Shown here piece after piece: positions 11,333-22,890 of a DNA stretch of 64,000 nt (its first letter is position 1; every line of letters starts with the position of its first letter). The notes beneath the pieces are model-generated. The model saw nothing but the letters and a program-made list of their open reading frames with translations, had not been told where the DNA came from and did no database searches. The stretch is from Periconia sp. R9002 (lineage: Eukaryota > Ascomycota > Dothideomycetes > Pleosporales > Periconiaceae): positions 248,001 through 312,000 of the forward strand of contig JAMAHW010000038.1 of the NCBI GenBank assembly GCA_023627715.1, written 5' to 3'. A program made the translations under genes and the position numbers.

Positions 11333-14268
11333 TTTCTGGGTGGGTTTGGGGGTATGGTTTGTTTCTTTCTTTCTTTGAGACTTTGACTTGGGGAGTTTTT
11401 CTTTGAGAGGTGTAAGGTGTGGTTGTTTTTTTAATGCTGGGTATGAAGTGGTACGCAGTGGTAGGGATAGGTATATGTAGGTTTTGATAAAGGGAGTAGT
11501 TAAGACGCTGGTTGCGGTATCGGACCAATCAGAGGTGGTTGTGTTTAATCTGACTGGATTCGGGAGTTTTCCGACGGAGAAAGGGTGGGGTTGTCTATCT
11601 TTCCTTTACACTTGAATTGTGAAAAAATCCTGGATTTGTATCTCTGATACTGATAAGGCAATTGGGATGCTTACCACCCCCAAAGACATATTTGATTTCT
11701 TTTGATTCGCCCTGACTTGTGCTGCTGATATAATATCTGTGGGTACACATGGTTTTTATATGGCACACTATCAAGTTTCGTCTTAAACAATCTGTCGCGA
11801 GTGAACGGGTTTAGATAGTTATTATACCTATTTTTCAAGTGCGCCATTGCGAGACGTGACCTCAATGTCGTTGTATCCAAGATAGATCTGTAGGTCTCTA
11901 TGGTAAGCTTAGGCAGGGCTTCAATCGTCATCCCCTACGCCCTGCACCCTACTAGGTATACATACAACAAGCCTCTCATCTTTCGCGCACTAGAAATACA
12001 TCTTACTATGTCTCTCACCCTATCCTACCTTACTAAGATTGTCGCGCCCTCAAAACAAGACGCGCATCCCACCTTAATAGTCAAACACTCATGGACTAAT
12101 CAAACTCTACCTTTCTAGATAAATCTCTTTTGTCGAAAACTTGCGTATATTATTTGGAGGAGAGATTAAGCTTCTGACGGGTACCAGAACCGTAGGATTG
12201 GGTTTGAGTCTAGAGGATTGGTAATTTCGGGAGAGGAGGAAGGGGTTGGATTTGGAAGACGCGAACGCTGCAGAAAAAGGAAAGACGACAGGGTATAAAA
12301 GGAGGGAGGGAGGATGATGCACGAAGGTTTTGGAAGGAACCAAAGGGAAGGAGGTATCGTGGTAGAGTTTTGTTTGACTGATGATGGTGTGTAAGGACCA
12401 TGGTAGCAAGTCTGTGTAGATGCCAACATATCCTTCATGTAAGACTTGTTGCTGTACCAACGATCCAAAGGCAGTCAAATTTGTTGTTTCTTTGGAGATA
12501 TCAGTTGGTAAACATCACGTACGTGGAGAGTTACCAAGCAGTCTCGAGGCTCGCCTGGTCTAGTCTTCAAAGGATTTTCGCACCCCCAGGCGAGTCAAAG
12601 TCCGCGGCTATTGCTCCACTTTCAGTTCCCATCCGATTTTCTGGATTGAGCAGAGGCAGCCATGTTGTCCGTCTCACATTCTTGGAAGGATGAAAGAACA
12701 ATTCTGGAAAAAGGGGGCGGAGAAAAGGAGAGCCAATGATGTATTGTTCGTGCTCGTATCGATTAACTTGAACTGTGAGGCGGGCGGGCCTGTATTGGTG
12801 AGATTCGGTTTGCTTGGCCGGGGCACGTGCCTGGGTCTCCTAACATTTGAAAGAATGACAAGCTGCTCAGCAATGGCCCGAATCAAAGAAAGGGTTTTTG
12901 ATTTCTGGGGTGAGATTGAGGTGGTTTGTTTGGACTTGGGGAGGGAGGTATCTTATTAATTGTCTCTGAGCGAAAGTCGGAGGGGGAAGTTGGGTCAGAG
13001 TTAGTAGCTGGACTTTGATGCGCCGCCGCAAGGAGGCGAGCCATGGCGTGAGATGGGGCCACGGAAGACGCAGGTACACGTACGGGACGGAGATGTACGC
13101 CCGAGCATGATTCGTTCAAGTGTGGTTTCCCCATTGTCTAGTATGGAGTTTGTTGAGGTGAAAAGGGGGATGGGAATGCGAATGCGCCCTTGCGTTGCTG
13201 CCTGCTCCTTCAATGTTGTGCTTTACGAGTGCGTCCTAGCGGCGGAGGTGATAGCGCGAGACTGAAGACTGCAAGGAGGTGGAAGGCGAGACGTGTACTG
13301 GGTTATCGTAGATTGGTGAATGTACTGTTTGGTATTGCATTGAAGATGGTATGGCTGGTGAGTGGAGGTGCTTGTGGCGGGGAATCGGCAAGGCGTCTCA
13401 TAGCGTTAGCGGTTTGTTTCATCCGAATTGACTGTGGCTGATCTGGACTTTTGCGTGCGTTGCTTTGCATCTATGGTCGATAGACGCGTTCTTATAGGTA
13501 CTAATTGATATGAAGTTGGAGTACACGAACGGAATATGCGCCAGACGCGCGAGTTGTATTACTAATATAGACAGAGAATAGATGTTTTTGACCTCATGTC
13601 TCTGGTCTTGTAGACGTTTTATTACCTTTGTAGATTGATGGTTCACGTCCCGCATACGCGTAGATTGAGATGCGTATATGTGTCCAGATGGATGTGGGGA
13701 TAAGCAAATCTGCCACGCCTACCACTTGGAGGTATATGTACCTGGTGACTTGAACGTCTATACATAATCTTCTAGGTCTCTCGTCATCGAAGTGGTTACA
13801 AAGAAGGGACTATTTTGAGCAGGCGTGGCTGGCTGGCCGTGGCGGCGGCTGCCGTTGCTTAACTAGAGGGCGGCACTAGTCGCTACCGAGTTAAACGGTA
13901 CAGTAATGCTGCAGGGTTGTCGTTCCACTCTCTCTTCACCAACTAACTTACTTGTCCCCTCAGCAACCTCTTTCACGATCCCATCTCCTCCCTCTCCCCG
14001 TCCCCGTCTTCCTCTCCGTCCCCCGTATGGCGACCCACCCTATTTGCTAGCACGGTCCGCCTATTTGTCTGCATTGACTTTCCTCGGCGGAACAAAACAA
14101 AATCCAAAAAAAAAAAAAAAATCTCCGTCCTCCTGCCCCGTATATCCACGACGTACCACGCGCACACCCCAGACTGCACACAACCTACCACTGTGTCAGC
14201 CCGTGTAGCTGCTCCTATCCTACACACTCCCTCCTCCACGTCCACATCCCTCCGCCGCCCTAGACATA
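11333..14268. other. Gene-free interval upstream of the Rab GAP gene
   Basis: No supportable gene. 11333-11500 is the GNAT upstream region. 13900-14268 is a C/T-rich leader typical of fungal 5' regions and includes a run of 16 A at 14106-14121, so the 5' untranslated region of the Rab GAP gene probably lies here. 11640-13860 holds only short random frames. Confidence 0.45.
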
Positions 14269-17177
14269 ATGGCAGACACTGCACCAGTTGTGGTATCTCC
14301 GCCCCCGAGGCCAGAGAGTACCGACAGCTCCGACAGAGGAGTGAGTCTCTCCCCCGAGGCCGTTTCCGCCCTTCGATGCCCACTCCTAGTGCTAACTAGT
14401 CAACTTGCAGGAGACCTTCGAAGACGCACCTGATATGACCCCTCGACCGTCTTCACACAATGACCGCTCACGCACACGATCGTTGATCAACACCACCCCT
14501 AACCCACAAGACCCCCAACCAGAGTCTCCCGCTCCGGAGCTTCCCCCCAAAGACACCGAGGTCGAGGCACCTGCGCCCCCGGAGAAGGATAAAGAAGCGA
14601 GCAATGAAGACGAAAAGACGGGAGATGAGCCAGCTTCTTCCAAATCCCCGCTCCCTCCAACGCGAATATCGGTAACGTCAATGGATGATGTGTCATTGGA
14701 AGAAGGTAATACCCATCCCGCGTGAGATGCAGCCTTCTGGAGAATCGACGTCTAAGCAGTCATCCTGCCCGGATGCACACGTGATATTTCACTCGACAGC
14801 TGCGAAGACTACGCTACATTGTCGCGTCCTTGATATATAGATAAACCGCTAACGGGTTGCAGACGGAACAAAATCTGCGGATTCTGCTCCTCAGCCACCC
14901 CCTCGAGATTCTACAAGTGGATTGCAGGGTCTATCGGGCAAGATGTCTCCCGTCAAATTTCCTCCACCGCCTCCGGCCCCACCCACCACCGAGAAAGAAA
15001 AGCATACTTCGTTGCCAACCCCACCCACTGCTCCCACAAGGAAACTGACGAGCCCATTTTCTTGGTTATCCCGGAACACATCGAGCAAGAAACAACCCGA
15101 GTCACCCCCTTTGGCAGCAAACGACCGAAGGCATACTGCCTCGTCTCTCCAAACGCTGGGCAGCAATCCAGACTCATCTCTTGGGAGAATTGACGATGAA
15201 GACGCACAGACCAAGAGGACGAGCACTGGTAGTCTGAGAGACCGGTTCAAGATTTTGAGGATGCGGGAAGAGGCTGGCATCACCATTGACGAAGAAGCTG
15301 AAAAGGCTGGACTCGGGCTGGGCATCATGAGCCCTACCGCGACTGATGGTGAGCATGCTGCGAGCGTTGCTTCCGGTCCAACTAGTCCCCTTCCTGGCAT
15401 TACGAGACAGCCTACTGTCAATCCGAGTTTGGCCCCTGGAACCGCCGCCGGCTTCGCGTCTGGTCCTGCAGGTGATTCTGCGGAACCAGTCGATTGGGAT
15501 CTTTGGCAGAACGTCGTGAATGAAGGCCCAGCCGCCGTTGCTCGCACAGGTGCGGAGGAATTGAGTCGAGCCATTGCAAGCGGTATCCCACAGGCCATAC
15601 GTGGAGTCATTTGGCAAGTGCTAGCTCAAAGCAAAAACGAGGAACTCGAAATCGTGTACCGACAGCTGGTGGCTCGTGGGACTGATAAAGAACACTCGCT
15701 ACCCAAAACCCCGCATGTTACCAACGGAGACGTCAACGGCAAGGAAAAGGAATCAATAGCTTCTTCGTCGTCCTCAGTTCATTCTGATGTCTCTACTCCA
15801 GCAACGACAACTGGCAGCACAAATGCGCCTCTCCCTTCGCCATCTATCTCGTCCGACAAAGCAGATGATGCTGGCAAACTGCAAATCAAATCTGGATTAG
15901 ACAAGGAGACAACCAAGGAGGAGGCTGCAGCTATCTCAAAATTAGAAAAGACTATCAAGCGGGATCTGGGCGCCAGAACCAGCTATTCCAAATATGTCAT
16001 GGCTGCTGGACTCCAGGATGGCTTGTTCGGCATCTGCAAGGCCTACGCCTTGTATGACGAAGCCGTCGGTTATGCGCAAGGCATGAACTTCATCGCCATG
16101 CCGCTGCTATTCAACATGCCGGAAGAAGAGGCTTTCAGTCTCTTCGTGGCTTTGATGAACAAGTACAAGCTCCGCGATTTATTTGTGCAGGATATGGCCG
16201 GCCTTCATCTGCACCTCTACCAATTCGAACGCCTTCTGGAAGATCTCGAGCCTGCGCTGTACTGCCATCTTCGTCGCAAAGAAGTCAAGCCGCAGCTGTA
16301 TGCCACCCAGTGGTTTTTGACCTTGTTCGCCTATCGTTTTCCCCTTCAACTGGTTCTCAGAATCTACGATTTGATCTTGAGTGACGGACTAGAAGGAGCA
16401 ATTCTGAAGTTCGGTATTGTCGTGATGCAAAAGAACGCCGAAACGCTGTTGGGCATGAAGGATATGACGGCCCTGACCACACATCTCAAAGAACGCATTT
16501 TTGACGTTTACATCGACAAAGCCCCGTCAGCATCCTCGATTCTTGAAAGCGGATTCTTTGGCTCCACAGGTGGTGTTGACAAAGAAGTCTACCGTGCCGA
16601 CCAGCTCGTACGAGACGCCGTTGCAGTTCCAGTAACTCCGCAAATGCTGCAACAATACACGGCCGAATGGAAAGAACAGCAGCGGATTGAGAAGGAGCGA
16701 GAAGCTGAGCTCCAGGGACTGAAAGACAAGACAGCCATGCTTGAGAAGAAGGTTCGCGTGCTAGAGCAGCGTGCAGAGCAGTCTGATACGGAGCATGTGG
16801 CAATGGTATCTGATCTTGTCAAGACCAAGGTTGAGAACGACAACTTGGCAGAGGAGAACGAGGCGCTCAAGACTAAAATAGAGGGATTGCAAACGATTGT
16901 TGATACCCAAGTGGAGGAGGTTGAAGCGAGAATGAAGGGAGAGATGGAGGAAGTCATGGCCAAGAACATTGTGGTACACAACGAGAACCGAGCGCTGGAG
17001 GAGAGTATGGCGGAGATGGAAAAGGAGCTCGTGTCGACCAAGATGCAGTGGGCCACCGTAAGTCGCAGGCGATTTTGTGAGATATCGAGACGAGCTAACA
17101 CGAAACTACAGATCAACGAAGAATACGAGCAGCTCAAGCAAAAGTGGAACAGTATGGCCCAGATGATGAAAATGTAA
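14269..17177 (+). CDS. GYP5: TBC-domain Rab GTPase-activating protein, Gyp5/Gyl1 type
   Basis: Four exons (14269-14340, 14411-14705, 14863-17057, 17112-17177) encode 875 residues. Residues 1 to about 330 are Pro/Ser/Glu-rich and disordered. The TBC domain runs from GIPQAIRGVIWQVLA to about residue 640 and is split by a Ser-rich insert near 15720-15940. Both catalytic fingers are visible: the IxxDxxR motif as IKRDLGART with arginine R494, and the YxQ motif as VGYAQGMN with glutamine Q528, so the protein should be an active GAP. The last about 170 residues are a long charged coiled coil, as in yeast Gyp5/Gyl1, which act on Sec4/Ypt1 at sites of polarised exocytosis. The last intron (54 bp) has no stop and is a multiple of three, so its retention would only insert 18 residues. 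The start is the first ATG after a C/T-rich leader. Confidence 0.9.
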
Positions 17178-18162
17178 TCTCTACCGTACCCACACCTCGT
17201 ACTCTTTTGTCCTTGCCCTTTTTGTGGGCATTGGGGTCGCATCGCCCCAAGTGCGCCATTATCACGACGTTCATGCTCACGAATCCACGGCCTCATCCAA
17301 AATGAGCCGCTCCTTATTAACTTCGCTGTCCATATTCTACGACGAGCCTCCTGCAACCAGGTGGCGTTTCCCCAGATGGGTTTCCTTTGCAGTGTGTTGA
17401 CGCTTGACTATACGACTCTATTCCACTCGCATCTCCAGATATACCCATGAATGCATCGGAACCATGATTCCGACCTCTTTTCTTTTGAGTACGGCTTTGC
17501 TTTTCATTCCCGGGATTTTTATTTCTGGACGCCTTGTATGTGGAGTTGCTTGGAAGACGGAATGGCGAGAAGGAGGAACCTTGGGGGGTTGTTTGCCTTT
17601 GGCTAGGATTCCAGTGTTGAATACCTACATGTAGGTAGCTACTTAGCCAACGGACTGTGTAACTTGTAGTAGTAGTAGTAGTATTATACGAGCGACAGTG
17701 GTGGTCGTAGGGGTGAATAGCATCGATATTAATAAGCTATTTTTTCTTTTGTGTTGGAATGCTATTGTTGGACTCAGTCCGTGTATTGATTTTGCCACTG
17801 AATGGATAGAACGGTTGAATATTCTCGTCGAGCCCGTCCACGGGGAAAATCACTGGGATTGTGGATTGGGAGATGGCTGGCTGGTGGCCAGTGGATTGGG
17901 AGTACACGAAATCAGTGTTTGGGAACAGATACATACTGTGGTGGAAAGTACTCTTTGATCCTTATCCGTCCGAACCATGAACTAAGGAGATTCTCTATGT
18001 AGCTATTCTAAACTCACAAAAGCAATGATATTTGAGCTGATCATCACAGAGTATTGCTACCCTGGGTATCGACGCAGGCAGAAAAAACACTTGGTAACGG
18101 TCCTCGGCGAGGACGGACGGACACACAGACAGGCAACTAATTGCCCGTAGCAGTTGATAGAA
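17178..18162. other. Intergenic region leading into the repeat island
   Basis: 17178-18040 has no gene; it includes the 3' region of the Rab GAP gene and a (TAG)n run near 17671-17684. The right end carries the first copy of the dispersed repeat, described separately. Confidence 0.5.
18042..18152 (+). repeat. Dispersed hairpin repeat, copy 1 (left, forward orientation)
   Basis: About 110 bp with a close inverted copy at 22028-22140 and a more diverged copy at 50888-50985. A 23-bp block at 18051-18073 is identical to the reverse complement of 22101-22123. It contains two internal palindromes: GTCCTC-GGC-GAGGAC (18100-18114 region) and GGCAA-CTAA-TTGCC (18132-18145 region). No coding capacity. 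It resembles a MITE or SINE fragment; I do not recognise the family. Confidence 0.75.
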
Positions 18163-18560
18163 CTACCTCTCTTCTCGAAGCCAATACCTAACAACATCAT
18201 TCCGATACTCCTCTCCCACAAACCCTTCGTCCCGGAGCCTGTCCAACGCACTCAAACACAACACCAATCCTGACAATTCCAATCATCAGATTCGACGTTA
18301 TTGACCGGCACAGCCGCCAAAACCTCCTTGAACCTCTCGTACTTGCTCACGGGGACAGCTCCGATTTCGAGCTCTCCTCCGTTCTTGCTGCTGCTCCTCG
18401 CGGCGGCCGAATTGATGGGTATTTTTTCTTCGCCTGAGAAGGAGAAGGTGGATGGCATGGCGTGGAGTTGGAATTCAAGACCGGGGGTGCTTGGGGAGTT
18501 TTCAGTTTTGAGGAAGAAGGACCAATGGAAGGGGTTTCTTTTTTGTGGGGTCGTCCCAAC
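18163..18560 (-). pseudogene. Frameshifted relic of a fungal hypothetical gene (HW..FL family)
   Basis: On the minus strand an open frame without its own good start runs through NPFHWSFFLKTENSPSTPG, LEFQLHAMPSTFSFSGEE, YERFKEVLAAVP and WNCQDW, then stops at 18252. The expected continuation, LSALDRLRDEGFVGEEYR and YWLREER followed by a stop at 18163, is in the next frame. One missing base near 18256-18262 explains this; no GT-AG intron fits. The pattern (HW-x-F near the start, WNCQ-x-W late) resembles small fungal proteins of unknown function that I know only by that pattern. The 5' part is missing and the relic abuts the dispersed repeat. An assembly error of one base is the alternative. Confidence 0.55.
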
Positions 18561-19298
18561 GTGAGCCGCGATTATAAGTCACAATGAACAGGGGATAATT
18601 TGACATTTTCTCTTGGGTTGCGTAAGTATCAATAGATTCCTGTCAGCGTGCATGGTGTTATTGATTACATTACGAAGGTGTTTCCCAAGTTAGACAAGGG
18701 TACTAAGCTCACTAACAGAAGCAGGAGGATCGATCAGTGTTCGGACGCAAAAATAAGCTGCTTGCCGAGAGATCGAAAGGGGAGGGGGGGGCTCAGTAAG
18801 AGATATCTAAGTTTAATATTCAAGTGTCTTCTTCTTCGCAATTGATTGGTGAAATCAGTCACGGTATTAACACTGGTAGGTAGGGATCTCAAGGTAACGT
18901 CCGTGGCTGGGACGTGCACACAGGTAACTCTTAGTCACAAAAAGCTTCTTATAAGAGTATTAAAATACTATTGAGCTAATAACTAATAATAAATATATCT
19001 TAAGGTACGTTTTTTTATAAGTGAACGCTATTTTAATAGTAGTAACCTATACAGTGCTGTTAGCTTTGTATTACAAAAAGTGTTATTAGATGTAGTAACG
19101 GATCCCATCGGCGTAACTCCTCTGGCAAGTAATCTAAATCGACAGATGGTGCATCCAATCACTGCAACTCGCGCATGCAGCTTTGGTTACGCAACAGCAT
19201 GCATGACTATAACAAGTGTGCGGAGTCCTCAGCCTCGTCACATCCGACGACTCGTAAGGTGAAAGAACTCACACCTTCATCAATGTTTCCATCAAACC
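18561..19298. other. AT-rich, repeat-bearing interval before the deaminase gene
   Basis: 18561-18820 has no gene. A 40-bp direct repeat lies at 18823-18862. From about 18935 to 19085 the sequence is strongly AT-rich and dense in TpA, like RIP-mutated repeat DNA. 19086-19298 is of normal composition and should include the promoter of the deaminase gene. Confidence 0.55.
18823..18862 (+). repeat. 40-bp direct repeat, left copy
   Basis: Matches 24051-24090 in the same orientation at 36 of 40 positions. Three of the four differences are C/T or G/A transitions. Both copies contain the core CTTCTTCGCAATTGATT. The pair brackets 5.2 kb containing the deaminase gene and the F-box-like gene. Confidence 0.7.
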
Positions 19299-21378
19299 AT
19301 GGCGGATTCAGCGCTGCGCCTGGCTGAAAATATTGCCTTTATCAAAGAGGTATGCGAAAATCCAATCCCACCCACGAGGAATGAACCGCCAGATGGTAGG
19401 AATAGTGAGAACAGGAAATTGGAGTTTGAAGCTGAGCTAGAGATTGTGAACTGTCTCAGTTATCTCGCTACGTACAGCGATCATCCAGGGCAAGTAATGG
19501 CGCTGTGTGTTGAAGAGAATGAGGAGAGTCGCGGCCTCGTGGTATCTGTTGCAACAAACAACGACAATGTGTCAGATCTCAAAAGAGGTGTTTGGAACAT
19601 TGTCGATGTTTTGCAGAGACAAGCACTGGGTAGGGCACTTCTAAGACATCTGATCAATCATGCTCATGAAAGCAGATAGGAAAGGTGACTATCTCAATAT
19701 ACTGCTAGAGGTTATCCTTCGTCATGCTCCACGTCGCCTGGTCGAGCGTTTTGGATATCCAGATTCTACCACCGCACGACGTCTTGAGCAAGCTGTACAA
19801 TATGCCTCGCGGACCGGTGTTGCGACCAGGCAGACGATCCAGCAACTTACGATACTCAGCAACGACTTCACGCAGCTGGCTGAGACTTTGAAACAACCTC
19901 TGCTTTCAAATCAAATTTGTTATTCTGAGGTAATCAACGCACTCATGCTAGCTACAAGCATCTGGAAGAACCACCGCAAAGATCTTGAACAAATAATGGC
20001 CCATATGCCTTCCTTAGAACTGTGTCCTAGCGCCAAAGACATCTTCCTCCATCGTCTCCGTCAACTAGCACAGTACAAGCTCGCTGCTACAAAACTTCTG
20101 CACCATGCCCGGCAAGTTCCCATATTCCAATCAATCAGCGTCCAAACCATCCACATCGGAGCAACCGACCTCCAACCACTTCTATCCAACCACTCAGTCC
20201 TAAACACCGGCCTCCTAAACCGCTATATCCACCGCCACAAGAAAGCCCGTAGCGTCCCCATAAGCACGGCCATGAATGCCCTCGGCACACACCAAAATCT
20301 AGCTTCGCTTCAAAGCAAGCTCAGACAACGCATTGAACGAAAGAGCGCGGCACACGAGTACAAAGTGCACGCCGAGATCCAGCTCCTCGTTCACTACGAA
20401 ACCAACGAAGCGGCGCACCCACCCCGCGTCCTGAAGTCGAACAAAGACGCTTGTTACATGTGCCATCTCTTCATGCAGACACACGGGCGCTGGTACGTAC
20501 CCAAGACGCACGGCCGCGTGTACGATTTGTGGATGCTGCCGGATGCATCGCGGAGTGGGCCTGAAAAAGCGCAGCAGGGCAAATGGTCAAACATAGTCAA
20601 GAAGTTCAATGAAGAGGTGGAGAAGGTCGTGTTACAGGCCGCTCTAAGGAACGGTGATAATGCCGGGGGCGGACCCCGGGAGAGTGCTATATTCTCGCTC
20701 GCTTCTACGAGTACGAGTGTGCAGGCGTCCCTTCTGTCAAGACCAGACTCGGAGAAAACTGTGACAAGACGGTTGACGCGATCTAGAAGCTCTTCTACCA
20801 TTCGGTCTGCGCCGTTGTGGAGTGAGCTTGAGGGCGCAGGAGACGAAGGATCGACGGCGCCGCAGGAAGTGTTGATATCGCCGCTTACACTACTTAGTCC
20901 TTATCAAGCTGAGCTTAAAGAAGAGGAAAATCCAAGCGGAAGTGTTGGTTCCATCAAAATGAGGCCAGAAGGAGAGACCAGGTGGAACAGACGCGATTCT
21001 TCCCCACCACGAGATCGGAATGCTTTTCCAGATTTCAACTTAGAGCCCGGGTTAGCGCGTGTATATACCTTTGATAACGATCATACGGGCATCCATTTCC
21101 ACACGCGCAGCATTCATCTCGAGCTGAGTCGGTCCGAGGCGGAACATCTCGCTGCCAGGCCCGCTTGTAGTCGGCGGGTAACAGATTTACACATCCACGT
21201 AGCATGGCTCGATCATCGGCGGGCTGGCCAGTTTCTTTCCGAATGTGGAAGCGCTGTCTTTGATCTCCAAGCTCGGTGGACGACTCTGGAGCCCGAGGAG
21301 GGAATGCTGTTGAGTCCGTTGGGGCTACTCATCCGGAATGGCGACGATTTGGTACAGATCAAGGCGCGGCTCGATTAG
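19299..21378 (+). CDS. Fungal OTT_1508-like nucleic-acid/nucleotide deaminase
   Basis: Two exons (19299-19629 and 19676-21378) joined by a 46-bp intron give 677 residues. The first half is a helical region without a known motif. The deaminase core follows: KVHAEIQLLVHYE provides the HAE zinc-binding histidine and proton-shuttling glutamate (H342, E344), and DACYMCHLFM provides the two zinc cysteines (C370, C373), followed by an aromatic/Gly stretch (HGRWYVPKTHGRVYD). This HAE...CxxC order is that of the AID/APOBEC-like deaminase superfamily, and the length and context fit the fungal OTT_1508-like group. Substrate and role of that group are not established; a part in genome conflict or mutation is inference. 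The C-terminal about 270 residues are low-complexity and then unrecognised. It sits between AT-rich tracts and repeat copies. All zinc ligands are intact, so the gene looks functional. Confidence 0.8.
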
Positions 21379-21639
21379 AAAACGAGATGCGCGAGAGTAT
21401 TGTGCATAACATGGTTTCACTCGCAGTCCATGCCAGGAAGAGATTGAGAGGAGAGAGTCTACTCCATGCATTTGCGAACTGCCAGCCCGAGTATCATAGC
21501 TTTCCGTCGGTAAATTTCATAGCGCCACTCAATGCTTGCACGTACTTGTACACAAATATACAACTGCTCTACTTAGAGAGGAATCCTTGATTTGCACGCA
21601 CTCCTCCCGCAGAGCGCCGCCGGTCATTCATACACTTAA

Positions 21640-22015
21640 GGCATTGACCTTATTGTGATAGAGCACGATATGGAGCAAGTCGTTAGAGAAAAAATGTGGG
21701 AAGGGAAAAAGAGTACAGTATATTATATATATTGCATAAAACAATCAATCCGCCTTTTAACAACACTAATTCTATTCTAAAAGGCCCTATTCAAGCACTT
21801 TTATTAGATGCTGCAGGTTATTCTCGCGATGTCTCGCCTACTAAGCGTAGTCTCTAAGGCTTATCGTTATTAGGATAATTATCCACATCTCCGCCCTATT
21901 TCTATAACTTTAACTTTACTCTAACTATATACTTTAACTACTTTTACCTAACTTTAGCTAGTAGTTACTATAACCCCTATCCTAACCCCTACCTAACCTT
22001 AGGGTACCCCCTACC
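21640..22015. repeat. AT-rich RIP-like tract
   Basis: Composition shifts sharply to A/T with many TA steps and long runs of TAACTTTA-like words, while flanking genes are near 50% GC. This is what RIP leaves behind on duplicated DNA in ascomycetes. No element can be named from what remains. Confidence 0.6.
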
Positions 22016-22027
22016 TATTTACCAGTC

Positions 22028-22140
22028 TATGCGCAACCAGTTGCATGTGTATGTGTCCGTCCTAGCTGAGGACGTTGCTAAGTGTTTTCCCCCTACCTGT
22101 GTCGATACCCAGGGTAGCAATACGCTGTGAGAATCAATTT
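22028..22140 (-). repeat. Dispersed hairpin repeat, copy 2 (inverted relative to copy 1)
   Basis: Reverse complement aligns along its length with 18042-18152, including the identical 23-bp block. Both palindromes are present but with changed bases: GTCCTA-GCT-GAGGAC and GCAAC-CA-GTTGC, so stems are kept while sequence differs. With copy 1 it forms inverted repeats about 4 kb apart around the deaminase gene. Confidence 0.75.
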
Positions 22141-22890
22141 TAAATTTCATGAGTAGACCAGTAGTAGTAGTATCCGGCTGTTATAGGACACTGGGAACGG
22201 ATATGAGTGTTGGGGGGGAAGTGATGGTGCAGTACTAGTTATTGAAGATGTCATATATGTATATGTATATATACAGTGCGGCACGTGATGTGCTCATTCA
22301 CCATTTACTTGAACACCGGCTGCTCGCGCGGCGGCGGGCGTACTTGCAGGCGCTGCTACGCTTCGTTGAAGGCTTTCTTTTTGTTTTGGTTTCTTTAGGC
22401 TGGTTCATTTTTATTTATCTTTTCGGGTTGTGAACTTGACAAATGTTGGCATAACCATTGGTGTGATCGTGGACTTATGACCTGTGTGCATGCGAAGTAC
22501 CTACCTACCTAGGTATGTAGTTACTAACTACCTAAGCGGAACTTGAAGAATGGAGGGTGGGTGGGTGAACCACCAAAAAAAACGGATTTTGATGTGAGAG
22601 GTGGTCAACGTCACCACATCCCAGGGACATCCAATACCTATTCACTGGCTCTCATTGGGCCCATACATCCGCATCTGATATCCAAACTCCTATACAAAGC
22701 CAGGCGAATAATCATTTAAATGTATTGAATCATCGCCAGCTACCTTATCTATAAAGTCAGCTTTGCCCAGGTCGGTGTGAAAACAAAATCAATCATTGCA
22801 GTCTCGCCTTTTTTTCTCACCTCTGATTTTTTTTCGGAACTTACATCACAATCCACGGTGCGATTTGTCACGCCAACGCGCATACCAAAT

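Larger units (their letters stand above)
21379..22890. other. AT-rich intergenic tract with repeat copy
   Basis: 21640-22015 is AT-rich and TpA-dense with remnants such as CCTAACC/CTAACCCC repeats near 21970-22005, consistent with RIP-decayed repeat DNA. The second copy of the dispersed repeat follows at 22028-22140. 22141-22890 has no gene apart from the likely promoter of the F-box-like gene. Confidence 0.55.

Noticed and set aside
14891..15610. 239-residue minus-strand open frame
   Set aside because: It lies antisense to the Rab GAP coding exon, has low-complexity composition and no domain.
16589..17356. 255-residue minus-strand open frame
   Set aside because: Antisense to the coiled-coil part of the Rab GAP gene; Ser-rich reading is the complement of Glu/Lys codons.
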